Source of the DNA: Alphaproteobacteria bacterium | GTDB lineage: Bacteria > Pseudomonadota > Alphaproteobacteria > SMXP01 | NCBI GenBank assembly: GCA_028285305.1 | Contig: JANQPV010000063.1 | Span: 1 to 44,084, forward strand | DNA length: 44,084 nt | Direction: 5' to 3' | Part shown: positions 33,150-41,083 of the stretch, piece by piece | Layout of the letters: every line of letters begins with the position of its first letter | Numbering within the stretch: the first letter of the stretch is position 1 | Made by a program: the position numbers and the translations under genes | Notes under the pieces: generated by a model | Databases searched by the model: none | Seen by the model: only the letters and a program-made list of their open reading frames with translations | Told to the model about the DNA's origin: nothing

Positions 33150-33647
33150 TCAGACGGGTGCTGCTCGCATCTGCACTAATCTTTCATCCTCTCGGACTCG
33201 TTTATCTAGCTCCAAAAGCTTGCTGACAGATATAGGCCGCTGTCCGTTACTTTGCATTCGGCCTGCGTGCTGCCAGGCGACTGAGCCCGGGCCGTTGAAT
33301 ACTATCCGGCAAGACCCACTTTTGGGTCTCTGGAGCACGATGAGATGGTCTGGCTCATGCCGGATCGCAATTGCTCTACCTTGCGTGAACTTCACCTCGA
33401 CGTCGCGTCCATCTCGGGCAACAGCGTCGTGACCAAGAGTGGACGCCGGATTAAGTTTTAGATCAAACATGTGGGCGGCCATGACCTCTCCGGTGCTGCC
33501 TACGAGGTGACCATCCAATGTGAACTTGCGACCTGGAAGTGTCTGCTCAAGACGACTTGAAGATTGATAGAGCGCATTCAGCAACTCAGCCACTTCATCC
33601 CAGTCCGCTTCATGCACAGTCTCTGTGCGATCTCCCGGTTGGATCAT
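33150..33647 (-). CDS. DUF6998-like predicted nuclease
   Basis: A 165-residue protein resembling the DUF6998 group, by the segments DGHLVGSTGEVMAA, LNPASTLGHDAV and DHLIVLQRPKSG. A restriction-type active site can be traced as Glu54, Asp74 in GHDAV, and Glu84/Lys86 in VEVKFTQG, so it may be a small PD-(D/E)XK nuclease. Its ATG overlaps the stop of the HNH gene by four bases (33644-33647). Homologues often lie next to restriction genes; no activity is established. Confidence 0.65.
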   Translation of the reverse strand: MIQPGDRTETVHEADWDEVAELLNALYQSSSRLEQTLPGRKFTLDGHLVGSTGEVMAAHMFDLKLNPASTLGHDAVARDGRDVEVKFTQGRAIAIRHEPDHLIVLQRPKSGSCRIVFNGPGSVAWQHAGRMQSNGQRPISVSKLLELDKRVREDERLVQMRAAPV

Positions 33648-34786
33648 TCTTCAATGCCCCGAACACACATGAGCAGCCGCTTGAATTCCTCGTTGTCCGC
33701 GTCTTGTTTCCAGAAGTTTATGAAGCGGCAGACAATTTGGAGATTGCCAGCCTCATAATGACCGCTGCTGTCGATACGGTCTAAGGAGGGGAGCATGTTC
33801 TCATCTTCATGCGTTCCCCTGAATTGAAACGGCAACCCGGTCAGGGCGCATCGGTCTTCTTGTTGGGTCATGAGATGCCGCAAAAGGCCCTCCAACTGCT
33901 CTTCGGTCATCCGAAGCTCTTTGACCTTTGTGGACTGTTCGCGCGTGCGACCAGTTGCCCGCTTCACGGTCTGAAGGGTCGAGTATTTCATCTCCAGGAT
34001 CGATTTGTCCCGGCTGCCGAGAATTCGTCCAGGATCAGTGCTTTGGCTGGCGGTGCTTTCAGAGGCGTTCTCGACCATTGGCTCCAGGCGAATGAGCAAC
34101 CAGCAGAATGAATGGGCGTCGATCAGTCGGACGTTTGGAACTCCGGCGATCTCTTCCAGGGCGCGCCGGACGCTCAAGAGGGCTGAGTTGTATTGGGAGT
34201 AATTGGCCCACGAGCACTGCCGAACCGTAACTAGATCGATCCTCAAGTCATTGAACGCCTGATCGAATGCTGTGGGTCGAATCTGCATGAAGCGGTCCAT
34301 GTCCTTGAGAAAGTAGAGATACCCGACCAAAGGGTACTTTTTGTGGGTCAGTTCGGCCAGATCGTCAAAGATCACGCCTTCATCTGCTTCGGTTCGGAAC
34401 AAAGCGAACAGCAACTCTTCCAGCTTGCGGCAAAGTTGGCTGTCGGCGCGTGCCTCCAGAAGACCGCGATGGTCCCGGTTTGCATGGCCCCAAAGGTTCT
34501 GCCAGAGCACCAGATTGTTGTTCAGATTTTTCTTTCGGTCGTCGATCTCAATGGATGCGATTGCGCTTTCAATGATCGTGCCCGAACCAACATCGTCTGC
34601 TTTCCAGGACGAATAATCCAGCAGTTCGAGGGCGTGGGACCTTACGCGCGGCTTGTAACCTTCCATCGCCGCCGCTACGCCTTCTGTGAAATCGACGAAC
34701 TCGTGCCCCTTGCCGTTGCTGGCGATCAGCGCTTTGAAGCGTTCGAACTGTTGCTTGAAAATCTGCGGCTGGATCTCAAAGCTCAT
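33644..34786 (-). CDS. HNH endonuclease with a large unknown N-terminal domain
   Basis: A 380-residue protein. The last 70 residues carry an HNH/treble-clef nuclease: CALTGLPF, then PSLDRIDSSGHYEAGNLQIV with the catalytic-type Asp-Arg-Ile-Asp and the GNL segment, then FINFWKQDA. Residues 1-300 form an alpha-helical region I do not recognise (for example YLYFLKDMDRFMQIRPTAFD and CSWANYSQYNSALLSVRRAL), perhaps for target or partner binding. AGGAGG lies eight bases before ATG 34786, inside the end of the HsdR-like gene, which it overlaps by 11 bases. It is part of the nuclease cassette. Confidence 0.78.
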   Translation of the reverse strand: MSFEIQPQIFKQQFERFKALIASNGKGHEFVDFTEGVAAAMEGYKPRVRSHALELLDYSSWKADDVGSGTIIESAIASIEIDDRKKNLNNNLVLWQNLWGHANRDHRGLLEARADSQLCRKLEELLFALFRTEADEGVIFDDLAELTHKKYPLVGYLYFLKDMDRFMQIRPTAFDQAFNDLRIDLVTVRQCSWANYSQYNSALLSVRRALEEIAGVPNVRLIDAHSFCWLLIRLEPMVENASESTASQSTDPGRILGSRDKSILEMKYSTLQTVKRATGRTREQSTKVKELRMTEEQLEGLLRHLMTQQEDRCALTGLPFQFRGTHEDENMLPSLDRIDSSGHYEAGNLQIVCRFINFWKQDADNEEFKRLLMCVRGIEE

Positions 34787-35228
34787 TCCGCCGCCTCCTG
34801 ATCCTGAAGGGCTGGGTTGAAGGTTTCGTGGAGGAGGCGTTTGTTTGGGTGAGGGCGGTCTCCAGCCGATCGCAAAAGGTCATGCCCGTGCAGTCATGAA
34901 AGATGAACCCGTCGCCGTTTGATGAAAATGCAAATGGGGGATTCAGCATCTCGGCATAGTTCAACGCCTGTTGAACGTCGGCCCCGATGCTGTGCTTGTT
35001 GTCTTTTGCCTCAATGACTGCAACAGGCCGGTTCGGAAGATAGTTCAACACGTAGTCAGCACGTTTGGATTTCCCCCGGAACATCAGCTTGCCCCGTACG
35101 ACAATCCGCCCATCTGTGATGGACACCTCTTCGCGAATTTGATGTATGTCGTCCCAGCCGGCTCGTTCGATAGCCGGCTTTAAGAATTTGGAACGAATAT
35201 CAGCCTCTGTGAGGTCTTTCTTGTCCAT
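34776..35228 (-). CDS. Stand-alone HsdR N-terminal (type I restriction) nuclease domain, probably truncated
   Basis: A 150-residue protein matching only the first domain of type I restriction HsdR subunits (normally about 800 residues): EADIRSKFLKPAIERAGWD, the active site RADYV (Asp58) with VIEAKD (Glu73, Lys75), the QQALNYAE motif (87-94), and FSSNGDGFIFHD. The helicase part is missing. The last 35 residues (TFCDRLETALTQ onward) look unlike HsdR. One of the other frames over the same bases instead ends in a TGA that overlaps the HNH start as ATGA, which suggests a frameshift or deletion scar. It could be a remnant, or a minimal nuclease subunit of the cassette. It is the first gene of that operon. 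Confidence 0.65.
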   Translation of the reverse strand: MDKKDLTEADIRSKFLKPAIERAGWDDIHQIREEVSITDGRIVVRGKLMFRGKSKRADYVLNYLPNRPVAVIEAKDNKHSIGADVQQALNYAEMLNPPFAFSSNGDGFIFHDCTGMTFCDRLETALTQTNASSTKPSTQPFRIRRRRNEL

Positions 35229-35365
35229 CAGCCCCCGTGCGTTGCTACTTCAATGCGTGGCGTTGCTGGCTACTGGTCTCAAGCTAACTCAATTAGTGGT
35301 AGTGGGCAAACTCGGGATACAACAGGGCTCAAAAGCCCCAAATGTGAGGTCAAATCTCGCGCAGT

Positions 35366-35385
35366 TGGTACCACTATGGTACCAT
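35366..35385. promoter_or_regulatory. Two TGGTACCA palindromes near right end of island B
   Basis: TGGTACCA at 35366-35373 and ATGGTACCAT at 35376-35385, ten bases (one helical turn) apart and 68 bases inside the right att repeat. The same 10-mer is found near the left end of the island (16030-16039). They could be recombinase or excisionase sites, or an operator of the nuclease cassette, whose first gene starts 138 bases away. Role inferred. Confidence 0.35.
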
Positions 35386-35453
35386 GCGTAAAGTCGCGAT
35401 CCTGATGCGAATGAGCTTTTAGCGCCAACTCGTTGATTTGTCGGAAACGTTTA

Positions 35454-35529
<76 letters not shown>

Positions 35530-35638
35530 TTGCTAAGATCTCCGCCAGCCGTTTCCAGCCAGCGTTCATGAAGCGGCGCGTTTATAGGGTTTTGTAGTGC
35601 ATCTGTCCAGCCGTGGCGCCACCCGTTCACGGAAATAT

Positions 35639-35866
35639 TTATTGCGGGCCCTCCGTCTCCAGCGGGCCGGTGGTCTCCTCGAAATCCGGCGGGTCCTCCG
35701 CCGGGATGGCATAGGCCCCGCCAAGCCAGCGGTGAAGATCCACATCCGCACACCTGGCAGAGCAAAATGGATGGTACTTCTGCTTCGACGGTGCCTGGCA
35801 AATCGGGCACGCGCGCCGGGGTCTCAGCCGGATCGGTTCGGCGCTGCCGGTGGGCTCTGAAGACAT
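35639..35866 (-). CDS. yacG: YacG/DUF329 zinc-binding protein (DNA gyrase inhibitor family)
   Basis: A 75-residue protein with a four-cysteine zinc finger, CPIC (Cys20, Cys23) and FCSARC (Cys35, Cys39), followed by [13 protein letters not shown], the fixed signature of YacG. In E. coli YacG binds GyrB and inhibits gyrase. ATG 35866 has GGGAG eight bases upstream; an upstream in-frame start at 35893 is possible but would overlap maf. The C-terminal acidic tail is typical. Its position next to maf is usual in Hyphomicrobiales. Confidence 0.88.
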   Translation of the reverse strand: MSSEPTGSAEPIRLRPRRACPICQAPSKQKYHPFCSARCADVDLHRWLGGAYAIPAEDPPDFEETTGPLETEGPQ

Positions 35867-35879
35867 CAAACCATCTCCC

Positions 35880-36509
35880 TCAATCGCCGGCATTCAGCCA
35901 GGAGAAATAAACCGGATAGCCATTGCCCTGCAGCAGCGCAATGGTCTCATACACCGGGAGACCCACCACATTGGAATAGGACCCGTTGATCATGCGCACA
36001 AAGGCTTCCGCGCGGCCCTGGATGGCATAACCGCCCGCCTTGCCGCGCCACTCATCGCTCATCAGATAGGTCTCAATGTCGTCCCGGCTGAGCCGTTTGA
36101 ACCGCACCTTGGTCTCCACCAGCCGGCTGCGCATCTGGTCCTGCGGGGCGATCAGGCAAATGCCGGTGATCACCTTGTGGGCGCGGCCGGAGAGCAGGCG
36201 CAGGCCCGCTGCGGCCTCTTCAATCCGGTCCGGCTTGGGGATCACGCGCCGGCCCACAGAGACCACGGTGTCGGCGGCCAGAATGAACGTGTTGGGGCCC
36301 AGTTCGCGCACCTGGGTGGCCTTGGCCGCCGCTTCGGCTTTTGCCTTGGCCAGGCGAAGCGCCAGGGCGCGCGGGGTCTCGCGCTTCTTGGGCTCTTCAT
36401 CAATGTCCGTTGGATGCATCAGATCAGGGGCAAGATCCACCTGATCCAATAGCGCCAGCCGGCGCGGGGAGGCGCTGGCGAGGACAAGTTTGACGCGCAC
36501 GTCATTCAT
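35880..36509 (-). CDS. maf: Maf-family nucleoside triphosphate pyrophosphatase
   Basis: A 209-residue Maf protein, which hydrolyses non-canonical or pyrimidine nucleoside triphosphates to monophosphates and pyrophosphate and affects septum formation when overproduced. Signatures: LASASPRR (10-17), FILAADTVV, the [23 protein letters not shown] block, and [11 protein letters not shown] begin at ATG 36509; the longer frame begins with TTG at 36551. The stop lies just upstream of yacG. In related genomes infA commonly lies between this gene and the phosphatase gene, but the 107-base gap here is too small for it. Confidence 0.92.
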   Translation of the reverse strand: MNDVRVKLVLASASPRRLALLDQVDLAPDLMHPTDIDEEPKKRETPRALALRLAKAKAEAAAKATQVRELGPNTFILAADTVVSVGRRVIPKPDRIEEAAAGLRLLSGRAHKVITGICLIAPQDQMRSRLVETKVRFKRLSRDDIETYLMSDEWRGKAGGYAIQGRAEAFVRMINGSYSNVVGLPVYETIALLQGNGYPVYFSWLNAGD

Positions 36510-36616
36510 GAACGACTCAATACCTTTTCGGGGAACAACAACGGCGGACAATGCTGAACCGCGCAGAGAAAATCAAGGGACCGGGGTGTCACAGAGTGCA
36601 TAACCTTAAGGCCCCT

Positions 36617-37063
36617 CTACACAACAGGTGCCGAAATCTGGCCAAAGCGCTGGCGGATCCGCTGCAAAATCCCGTCGCGGGTGGAGCGGTAGCTGTCGAT
36701 GATCTGCTCGCGGCTGCCCGTTACGAACGTGGGATCGAGCGTCGGCCAATACTCCACATCACACGCCATGGTGCGGGTCAGCTCCACCGCCTTGTGCTGG
36801 GCTTCGGGCGAAAGCGAGATGATGATGTCGAACGAGGTGTCCTCCAAATCATCAAAGCTGGTGGGCCGGTGGCCGGAAATGTCGATGCCCAGTTCCTCCA
36901 TCACCGCCACGGCAAAACCGTCCAGCTCGCCGGTCATTGCGCCCACGGATGCGGTGAAGACCCGGTGGCCATAGAAATGGCGCATCAGGCCCTCGGCCAT
37001 GGGCGAGCGGATGGCGTTTTGCGTGCAGGCAAAGAGCACGGCGGAGGGGAGGTCTTGCGCCAT
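36617..37063 (-). CDS. Low-molecular-weight protein-tyrosine-phosphatase family protein
   Basis: A 148-residue phosphatase-fold protein with the P-loop CTQNAIRS (nucleophile Cys13, Arg19) near the N-terminus, the MAEGLMRHF helix, and LDPTFVTGS supplying the likely general acid. The family removes phosphate from tyrosine or, in ArsC variants, reduces arsenate; the motif here is nearer the phosphatase type but lacks the usual Gly-rich CLGNICRS pattern, so the activity is open. ATG 37063 is preferred over a TTG at 37099, which would overlap the UPF0262 gene. The gene lies 11 bases downstream of that gene. Confidence 0.8.
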   Translation of the reverse strand: MAQDLPSAVLFACTQNAIRSPMAEGLMRHFYGHRVFTASVGAMTGELDGFAVAVMEELGIDISGHRPTSFDDLEDTSFDIIISLSPEAQHKAVELTRTMACDVEYWPTLDPTFVTGSREQIIDSYRSTRDGILQRIRQRFGQISAPVV

Positions 37064-37074
37064 GGGGCGGCCGG

Positions 37075-37572
37075 TTAGCCGCGCCAATGCAGGACGCAAA
37101 TCAGCGTGAACAGCCTGCGCGCAGTGTCAAAATCAACCTCAATCTTTCCGGCCAGGCGCGCCTGAAGAATCTCGCTGCCGTCATTGTGCAAGCCGCGCCG
37201 GCCCATATCGATGGCCTCGATCTGGCTCGGAGTGGCGGTCTTGATGGCCTGGAAATAGCTGTCGCAGATCATGAAGTAATCTTTGACGATGCGCCGGAAC
37301 GGCGACATGGACAGCCCAAACACCGCGCACTGGCGCTCCTGGTGGTCGGCAATGTCGAACACCAGCCGGTTGTCTGCGATGGATAAGGTCAGATGGAACG
37401 GGCCTTCCGCCGCCTTGCTCTCGTCGACCACGGCAAACTCGTTCTCTTCCAGCAAATCGAAGATGGCGACCTTGCGCTCATGATCGATGTCGGGAGAGGG
37501 GTTGGAAAACGCGCTTTCGTCCAGGTCAATGGCCACCAGCCGGTTCTTTGAGGGAGCTTCGGTCATGGCCAT
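37075..37572 (-). CDS. UPF0262 family protein
   Basis: A 165-residue conserved alphaproteobacterial protein of unknown function. The family pattern is plain: [32 protein letters not shown], the block [20 protein letters not shown], and [13 protein letters not shown]. It starts two bases before the end region of hisD (ATG AGC TGA C ATG), so it is translationally coupled to histidine biosynthesis. No signal peptide or membrane helix is seen, so it is probably cytoplasmic. Its fixed place between hisD and the phosphatase gene is a good marker of the bacterial group. Confidence 0.9.
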   Translation of the reverse strand: MAMTEAPSKNRLVAIDLDESAFSNPSPDIDHERKVAIFDLLEENEFAVVDESKAAEGPFHLTLSIADNRLVFDIADHQERQCAVFGLSMSPFRRIVKDYFMICDSYFQAIKTATPSQIEAIDMGRRGLHNDGSEILQARLAGKIEVDFDTARRLFTLICVLHWRG

Positions 37573-37573
37573 G

Positions 37574-38869
37574 TCAGCTCATGTTGAGCCGGAGCGCCAC
37601 GGACCGGGCGTGGGCCTCCAGGCCTTCCGCCCGGCCGAGAGTGACGGCGGCCGGCCCGATTTCGCGCAAGGCATCGGCCGAGCAGCGTAAAATCGAGGTG
37701 CGCTTCATAAAGTCCAAGACCCCGAGGCCGGAGGAAAACCGGGCCGAGCGCGCCGTGGGCAAAACGTGATTGGGCCCGCCCACATAGTCGCCCACCGCTT
37801 CGGGCGTGTGGGGCCCAAGGAAGATGGCGCCCGCGTTGCGCACCGCGGCGGGCAGCTCTGCTTCGATAGTTGCTGAAATCTCCAAATGTTCCGGAGCGAT
37901 CCGGTCCACCAGGCTGACCGCCTCTTTCAGCGAGGGCACTTCAATGATGACCCCATTGTCCTGCCAGCTTTGGCCGGCAATGTCGGCCCGGGGCAGGGTC
38001 TTCAGTTGGCCCTCCACGGCGATTTCCACATCATCGGCAAGGGCTGCGCTGTCGGTGATCAGGATCGACTGAGCCGAGATGTCGTGTTCGGCCTGGGCCA
38101 GAAGATCGGCGGCGATCCAGTCGGCGCTGTTCTCACCGTCGGCAAGGATCAGCACCTCAGAGGGGCCGGCGATCATGTCGATGCCCACCGTGCCGAACAC
38201 CTGGCGCTTGGCGGCGGCCACGTAAGCGTTGCCGGGGCCAACGATCTTGGCCACCGGGTGGACCGTCTGGGTGCCGTAGGCCAGCGCCCCCACGGCTTGA
38301 GCCCCGCCGATGCGGTAAATCTCGTCCACGCCCGCAATGGCCGCGGCGGCGAGAACCTGGTCGTTGGTGACGCCGTCGGGGGTTGGCACCACCATGCACA
38401 GGCGCTCAACGCCGGCGGCCTTTGCCGGCACCGCGTTCATCAAAACCGAAGACGGGTAAGCCGCCGTTCCGCCCGGCACGTAGAGGCCGGCCGCGTCCAC
38501 CGGCGTCCAGCGCTGGCCAAGCTCCACGCCGGCGTCGTCGGTATACTGAATGGCCTCCGGGCGCTGTTTGTCGTGGAAGGCCCGGATGCGCTCATGGGCT
38601 AATAAAAGCGCGTCATAGACCTCAGGAGGGCAGCGCTTAACCGCCGCAGACACTTCGTCCGCGGTGATGGTCAGGCCCAGATCAGTAACGGCAAAACGGT
38701 CAAACCGTTCGGTATAGTCAATCACGGCCTCATCGCCGCGTGCGCGCACATCGGCCAGGATGGCGGCCACGGCCGCGTTCACATCCTCGGCCTCCTCGCG
38801 TTTAGCGCCGAGCATGGCGGAAAATTGCGTATCGAAGCCAGAATCGGCGCTGTTCAGTCGGATGGCCAT
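37574..38869 (-). CDS. hisD: Histidinol dehydrogenase
   Basis: A 431-residue zinc enzyme that catalyses the last two steps of histidine synthesis, oxidising L-histidinol to histidine with two NAD+. Length is typical. Signatures: [62 protein letters not shown] with a zinc-ligand His, [20 protein letters not shown], and [13 protein letters not shown]. The start at 38869 follows the DUF2948 stop by 12 bases. It is unlinked to other his genes here, as is usual in these bacteria. Confidence 0.97.
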   Translation of the reverse strand: MAIRLNSADSGFDTQFSAMLGAKREEAEDVNAAVAAILADVRARGDEAVIDYTERFDRFAVTDLGLTITADEVSAAVKRCPPEVYDALLLAHERIRAFHDKQRPEAIQYTDDAGVELGQRWTPVDAAGLYVPGGTAAYPSSVLMNAVPAKAAGVERLCMVVPTPDGVTNDQVLAAAAIAGVDEIYRIGGAQAVGALAYGTQTVHPVAKIVGPGNAYVAAAKRQVFGTVGIDMIAGPSEVLILADGENSADWIAADLLAQAEHDISAQSILITDSAALADDVEIAVEGQLKTLPRADIAGQSWQDNGVIIEVPSLKEAVSLVDRIAPEHLEISATIEAELPAAVRNAGAIFLGPHTPEAVGDYVGGPNHVLPTARSARFSSGLGVLDFMKRTSILRCSADALREIGPAAVTLGRAEGLEAHARSVALRLNMS

Positions 38870-38881
38870 GATGGGTTTGCC

Positions 38882-39328
38882 CTAACCTGGTTCTGCATCA
38901 AGGTCGTGCTCAGGCCTGCGCGAGGCGCCCCATTCAGAGCCTTGATCGGCGAGCCAGGCGTCCAGACATTCCACCTCAAGCTCGATAATGCCGCCACCGG
39001 CAAAGTCCAGCCGCACCTTGCCGGAAGGCGGATCGGTCTCTTCGAAATTGATGGCCAGGAGCTCCAGGATCGCATCGTCAGCCGTGTGCTTGATCCGCGA
39101 CGAGCGCACCGCCTTCACCGTGTTGAAATGCACCCCTGTGCGCCGGCGGGTGAACTCACCGCGCTTACCGGCAGCATCTGCCCAGTTGAACCGGTTCGCG
39201 AGCAACGCAAAGCGCTGTGCGCCGGCCAGAAATTTAATGTCGCCAACGCGCACCAGAGCATCCTGCATGTGCGCGGAAATAACCTTAAGATCGTCCGCGT
39301 CAAGCGCACCGAGCTTTAGTAAATCCAT
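38882..39328 (-). CDS. DUF2948 family protein
   Basis: A 148-residue conserved alphaproteobacterial protein of unknown function. The pattern LGALDADDLKVISAHMQDAL, then DIKFLAGAQRFALLANRFNW and HFNTVKAVRSSRI, matches DUF2948, which lies between murA and hisD across the group. The protein is soluble, without a signal peptide. It follows murA by 39 bases and precedes hisD by 12, so it is part of the same transcription unit. Confidence 0.9.
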   Translation of the reverse strand: MDLLKLGALDADDLKVISAHMQDALVRVGDIKFLAGAQRFALLANRFNWADAAGKRGEFTRRRTGVHFNTVKAVRSSRIKHTADDAILELLAINFEETDPPSGKVRLDFAGGGIIELEVECLDAWLADQGSEWGASRRPEHDLDAEPG

Positions 39329-39367
39329 TGCCGCCAGCCCTAAACCAGAGCCGGGCCCCAGGGCCTA

Positions 39368-40657
39368 TCAGGCACTGACCCGCTCAATATCCGCCCCGCA
39401 GGCAGACAGTTTCTTCTCAAGTTGCTCAAAGCCACGATCCAGGTGATAGACGCGATTGACAAACGTGTCACCCTCTGCGGCGAGGCCGGCGATGACCAGC
39501 GAGACGGACGCCCTGAGGTCCGTCGCCATCACCTGCGCGCCCTGCAGACGCTCCACGCCCGTCACCAGGGCCGTGTCCCCATCCAGGCTGATGTCCGCGC
39601 CCAGGCGCACCAGCTCCTGCACGTGCATGAACCTGTTCTCAAAAATGGTCTCGCGGATGCGCGAGGTGCCTTGCGCTTTGGTCATGAGCCCCATGAGCTG
39701 AGCTTGCAGATCGGTGGGGAAGCCGGGATAGGGGCTGGTGTCCACATCCACGGGCGAAATGCCCTGGCCGTTGCGCGAAACGGAAATGCCTTGGTTCGTC
39801 GTGGTCATCTTGGCGCCGGCCTTTTCCATCACCGGAAACAGGCACTCCAGCAAATCGCCGCGGGCGCCGGTCAGCATCACATCGCCGCCGGTCATGGCCA
39901 CGGCCATGGCATAGGTGCCGGTTTCAATCCGGTCCGGCAGAACTTCATGGGTGGCGCCGTTGAGCCGGCTGACCCCCTCAATGGTCAGGGTTGAGGTTCC
40001 GATGCCGCTGATCTTGGCGCCCATCTTGTTGAGGCATTCCGCCACATCGCCGATCTCCGGCTCCATGGCCGCGTTTTCCAGAATGGTTTGGCCCTTGGCC
40101 AGAACCGAAGCCATGAGCACGTTGTGGGTGGCCCCAACGGAAACTTTCGGAAAGATGATGTGGGCGCCGGTGAGCCCGCTTGGCGCGCTTGCGACCACAT
40201 AGCCGCCCACCACATCGATGTTGGCGCCAAGCGCTTCCAGGCCCATCAGGTGCAGGTCCACGGGCCGTGTGCCGATGGCGCAGCCACCGGGGAGCGAGAC
40301 TTTGGCTTCGCCGCAGCGGGCCACAAGGGGTCCCAGCACCCAGAAGCTGGCGCGCATTTTCGAGACCAGCTCGTAAGGCGCCGTGGTGTCAACGATTTGC
40401 CGGGCGGTCAGATGCACCGTGTCGCCGGACAGGCCGCACTTGCCGGGGCGCTTGCCGTCCACGCTCATATCCACCCCATGGTTGCCCAGGATGCGGTTGA
40501 GGAGCTGAACATCGGCCAGCCGCGGCACATTGCGCAAGGTGAGGGTTTCATCCGACAACAAACTGGCAATCATGAGGGGAAGGGTGGCGTTCTTGGCCCC
40601 GGAAATCGGGATTTCCCCTGTCAACGTGTTGCCGCCTCGAATGCGGATCTTGTCCAT
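39368..40657 (-). CDS. murA: UDP-N-acetylglucosamine 1-carboxyvinyltransferase
   Basis: A 429-residue MurA, the first committed enzyme of peptidoglycan synthesis, which adds enolpyruvate from PEP to UDP-GlcNAc in the cytoplasm. Signatures: [20 protein letters not shown] at the start, [16 protein letters not shown] with the catalytic, fosfomycin-sensitive Cys126, and the late [17 protein letters not shown] block. ATG 40657 gives the standard N-terminus; a frame 54 codons longer has no support. It heads the murA, DUF2948, hisD, UPF0262, phosphatase unit. Confidence 0.97.
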   Translation of the reverse strand: MDKIRIRGGNTLTGEIPISGAKNATLPLMIASLLSDETLTLRNVPRLADVQLLNRILGNHGVDMSVDGKRPGKCGLSGDTVHLTARQIVDTTAPYELVSKMRASFWVLGPLVARCGEAKVSLPGGCAIGTRPVDLHLMGLEALGANIDVVGGYVVASAPSGLTGAHIIFPKVSVGATHNVLMASVLAKGQTILENAAMEPEIGDVAECLNKMGAKISGIGTSTLTIEGVSRLNGATHEVLPDRIETGTYAMAVAMTGGDVMLTGARGDLLECLFPVMEKAGAKMTTTNQGISVSRNGQGISPVDVDTSPYPGFPTDLQAQLMGLMTKAQGTSRIRETIFENRFMHVQELVRLGADISLDGDTALVTGVERLQGAQVMATDLRASVSLVIAGLAAEGDTFVNRVYHLDRGFEQLEKKLSACGADIERVSA

Positions 40658-40836
40658 GTGTTTTATCTGTCCTGCTCTAAATGTGCGCGGCCGTTGCCAG
40701 GTGTGATGTGGCCCAAAGAGGCCGCCTAAACTGCGTGATGCAAATCTCAGACCCCGCCGGCGCTGACACGTGGTGCCGTTCGTTGTCCCTAACAAGCACA
40801 AACGGCGCTTTTCGGGCAAGTGCGCTTTGTCACATT

Positions 40837-40890
40837 CTAGAGCAACTTATCCCCGATCAGACGATTCAGTCTGATCGTGGGCTGCTCTAG
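40837..40890. repeat. Nested inverted repeat (REP-like palindromic element)
   Basis: Outer arms CTAGAGCA (40837-40844) and TGCTCTAG (40883-40890) enclose inner arms GATCAGAC (40855-40862) and GTCTGATC (40869-40876); both pairs are perfect. This resembles the intergenic palindromes scattered through Hyphomicrobiales genomes. It sits just beyond the stop of the minus-strand 49-residue gene and might also end its transcript, though no uridine run follows. Confidence 0.55.
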
Positions 40891-40893
40891 CGC

Positions 40894-41043
40894 TTAATCA
40901 GCTTTCGGCGGCTCAGGTTTGCGGTCTTGCTGCTGCTTCAGCCGGGATTGCTGCTTGCGGCGCTTCAAATTGGCGCGAAGGGCCTGCTTCAGGCGCTCGT
41001 CGCGCGCATCTTTCGCCGATTTGTCTGGCCCGGATTCGCTCAT
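40894..41043 (-). CDS. Small basic conserved protein upstream of murA
   Basis: A 49-residue, highly charged protein (SAKDARDERLKQALRANLKR, then repeated Arg/Lys/Gln and a PEPPKAD tail). Similar short proteins with an ALRANLKRRK core lie next to murA in related genomes; the function is unknown. The start is ATG 41043, since the longer frame covers the poorly coding gap after the upstream gene. It is predicted to be one long helix with a disordered tail and is probably a nucleic-acid or ribosome binder, but that is a guess from charge alone. Confidence 0.65.
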   Translation of the reverse strand: MSESGPDKSAKDARDERLKQALRANLKRRKQQSRLKQQQDRKPEPPKAD

Positions 41044-41083
41044 GGCCAGCTTGTAGCATCCTTGAGACCGAAATTTCAAAACC

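Noticed and set aside
37886-38602. 238-codon plus-strand frame antisense to hisD
   Set aside because: Shadow of hisD; amino-acid composition and lack of a start signal argue against a gene.
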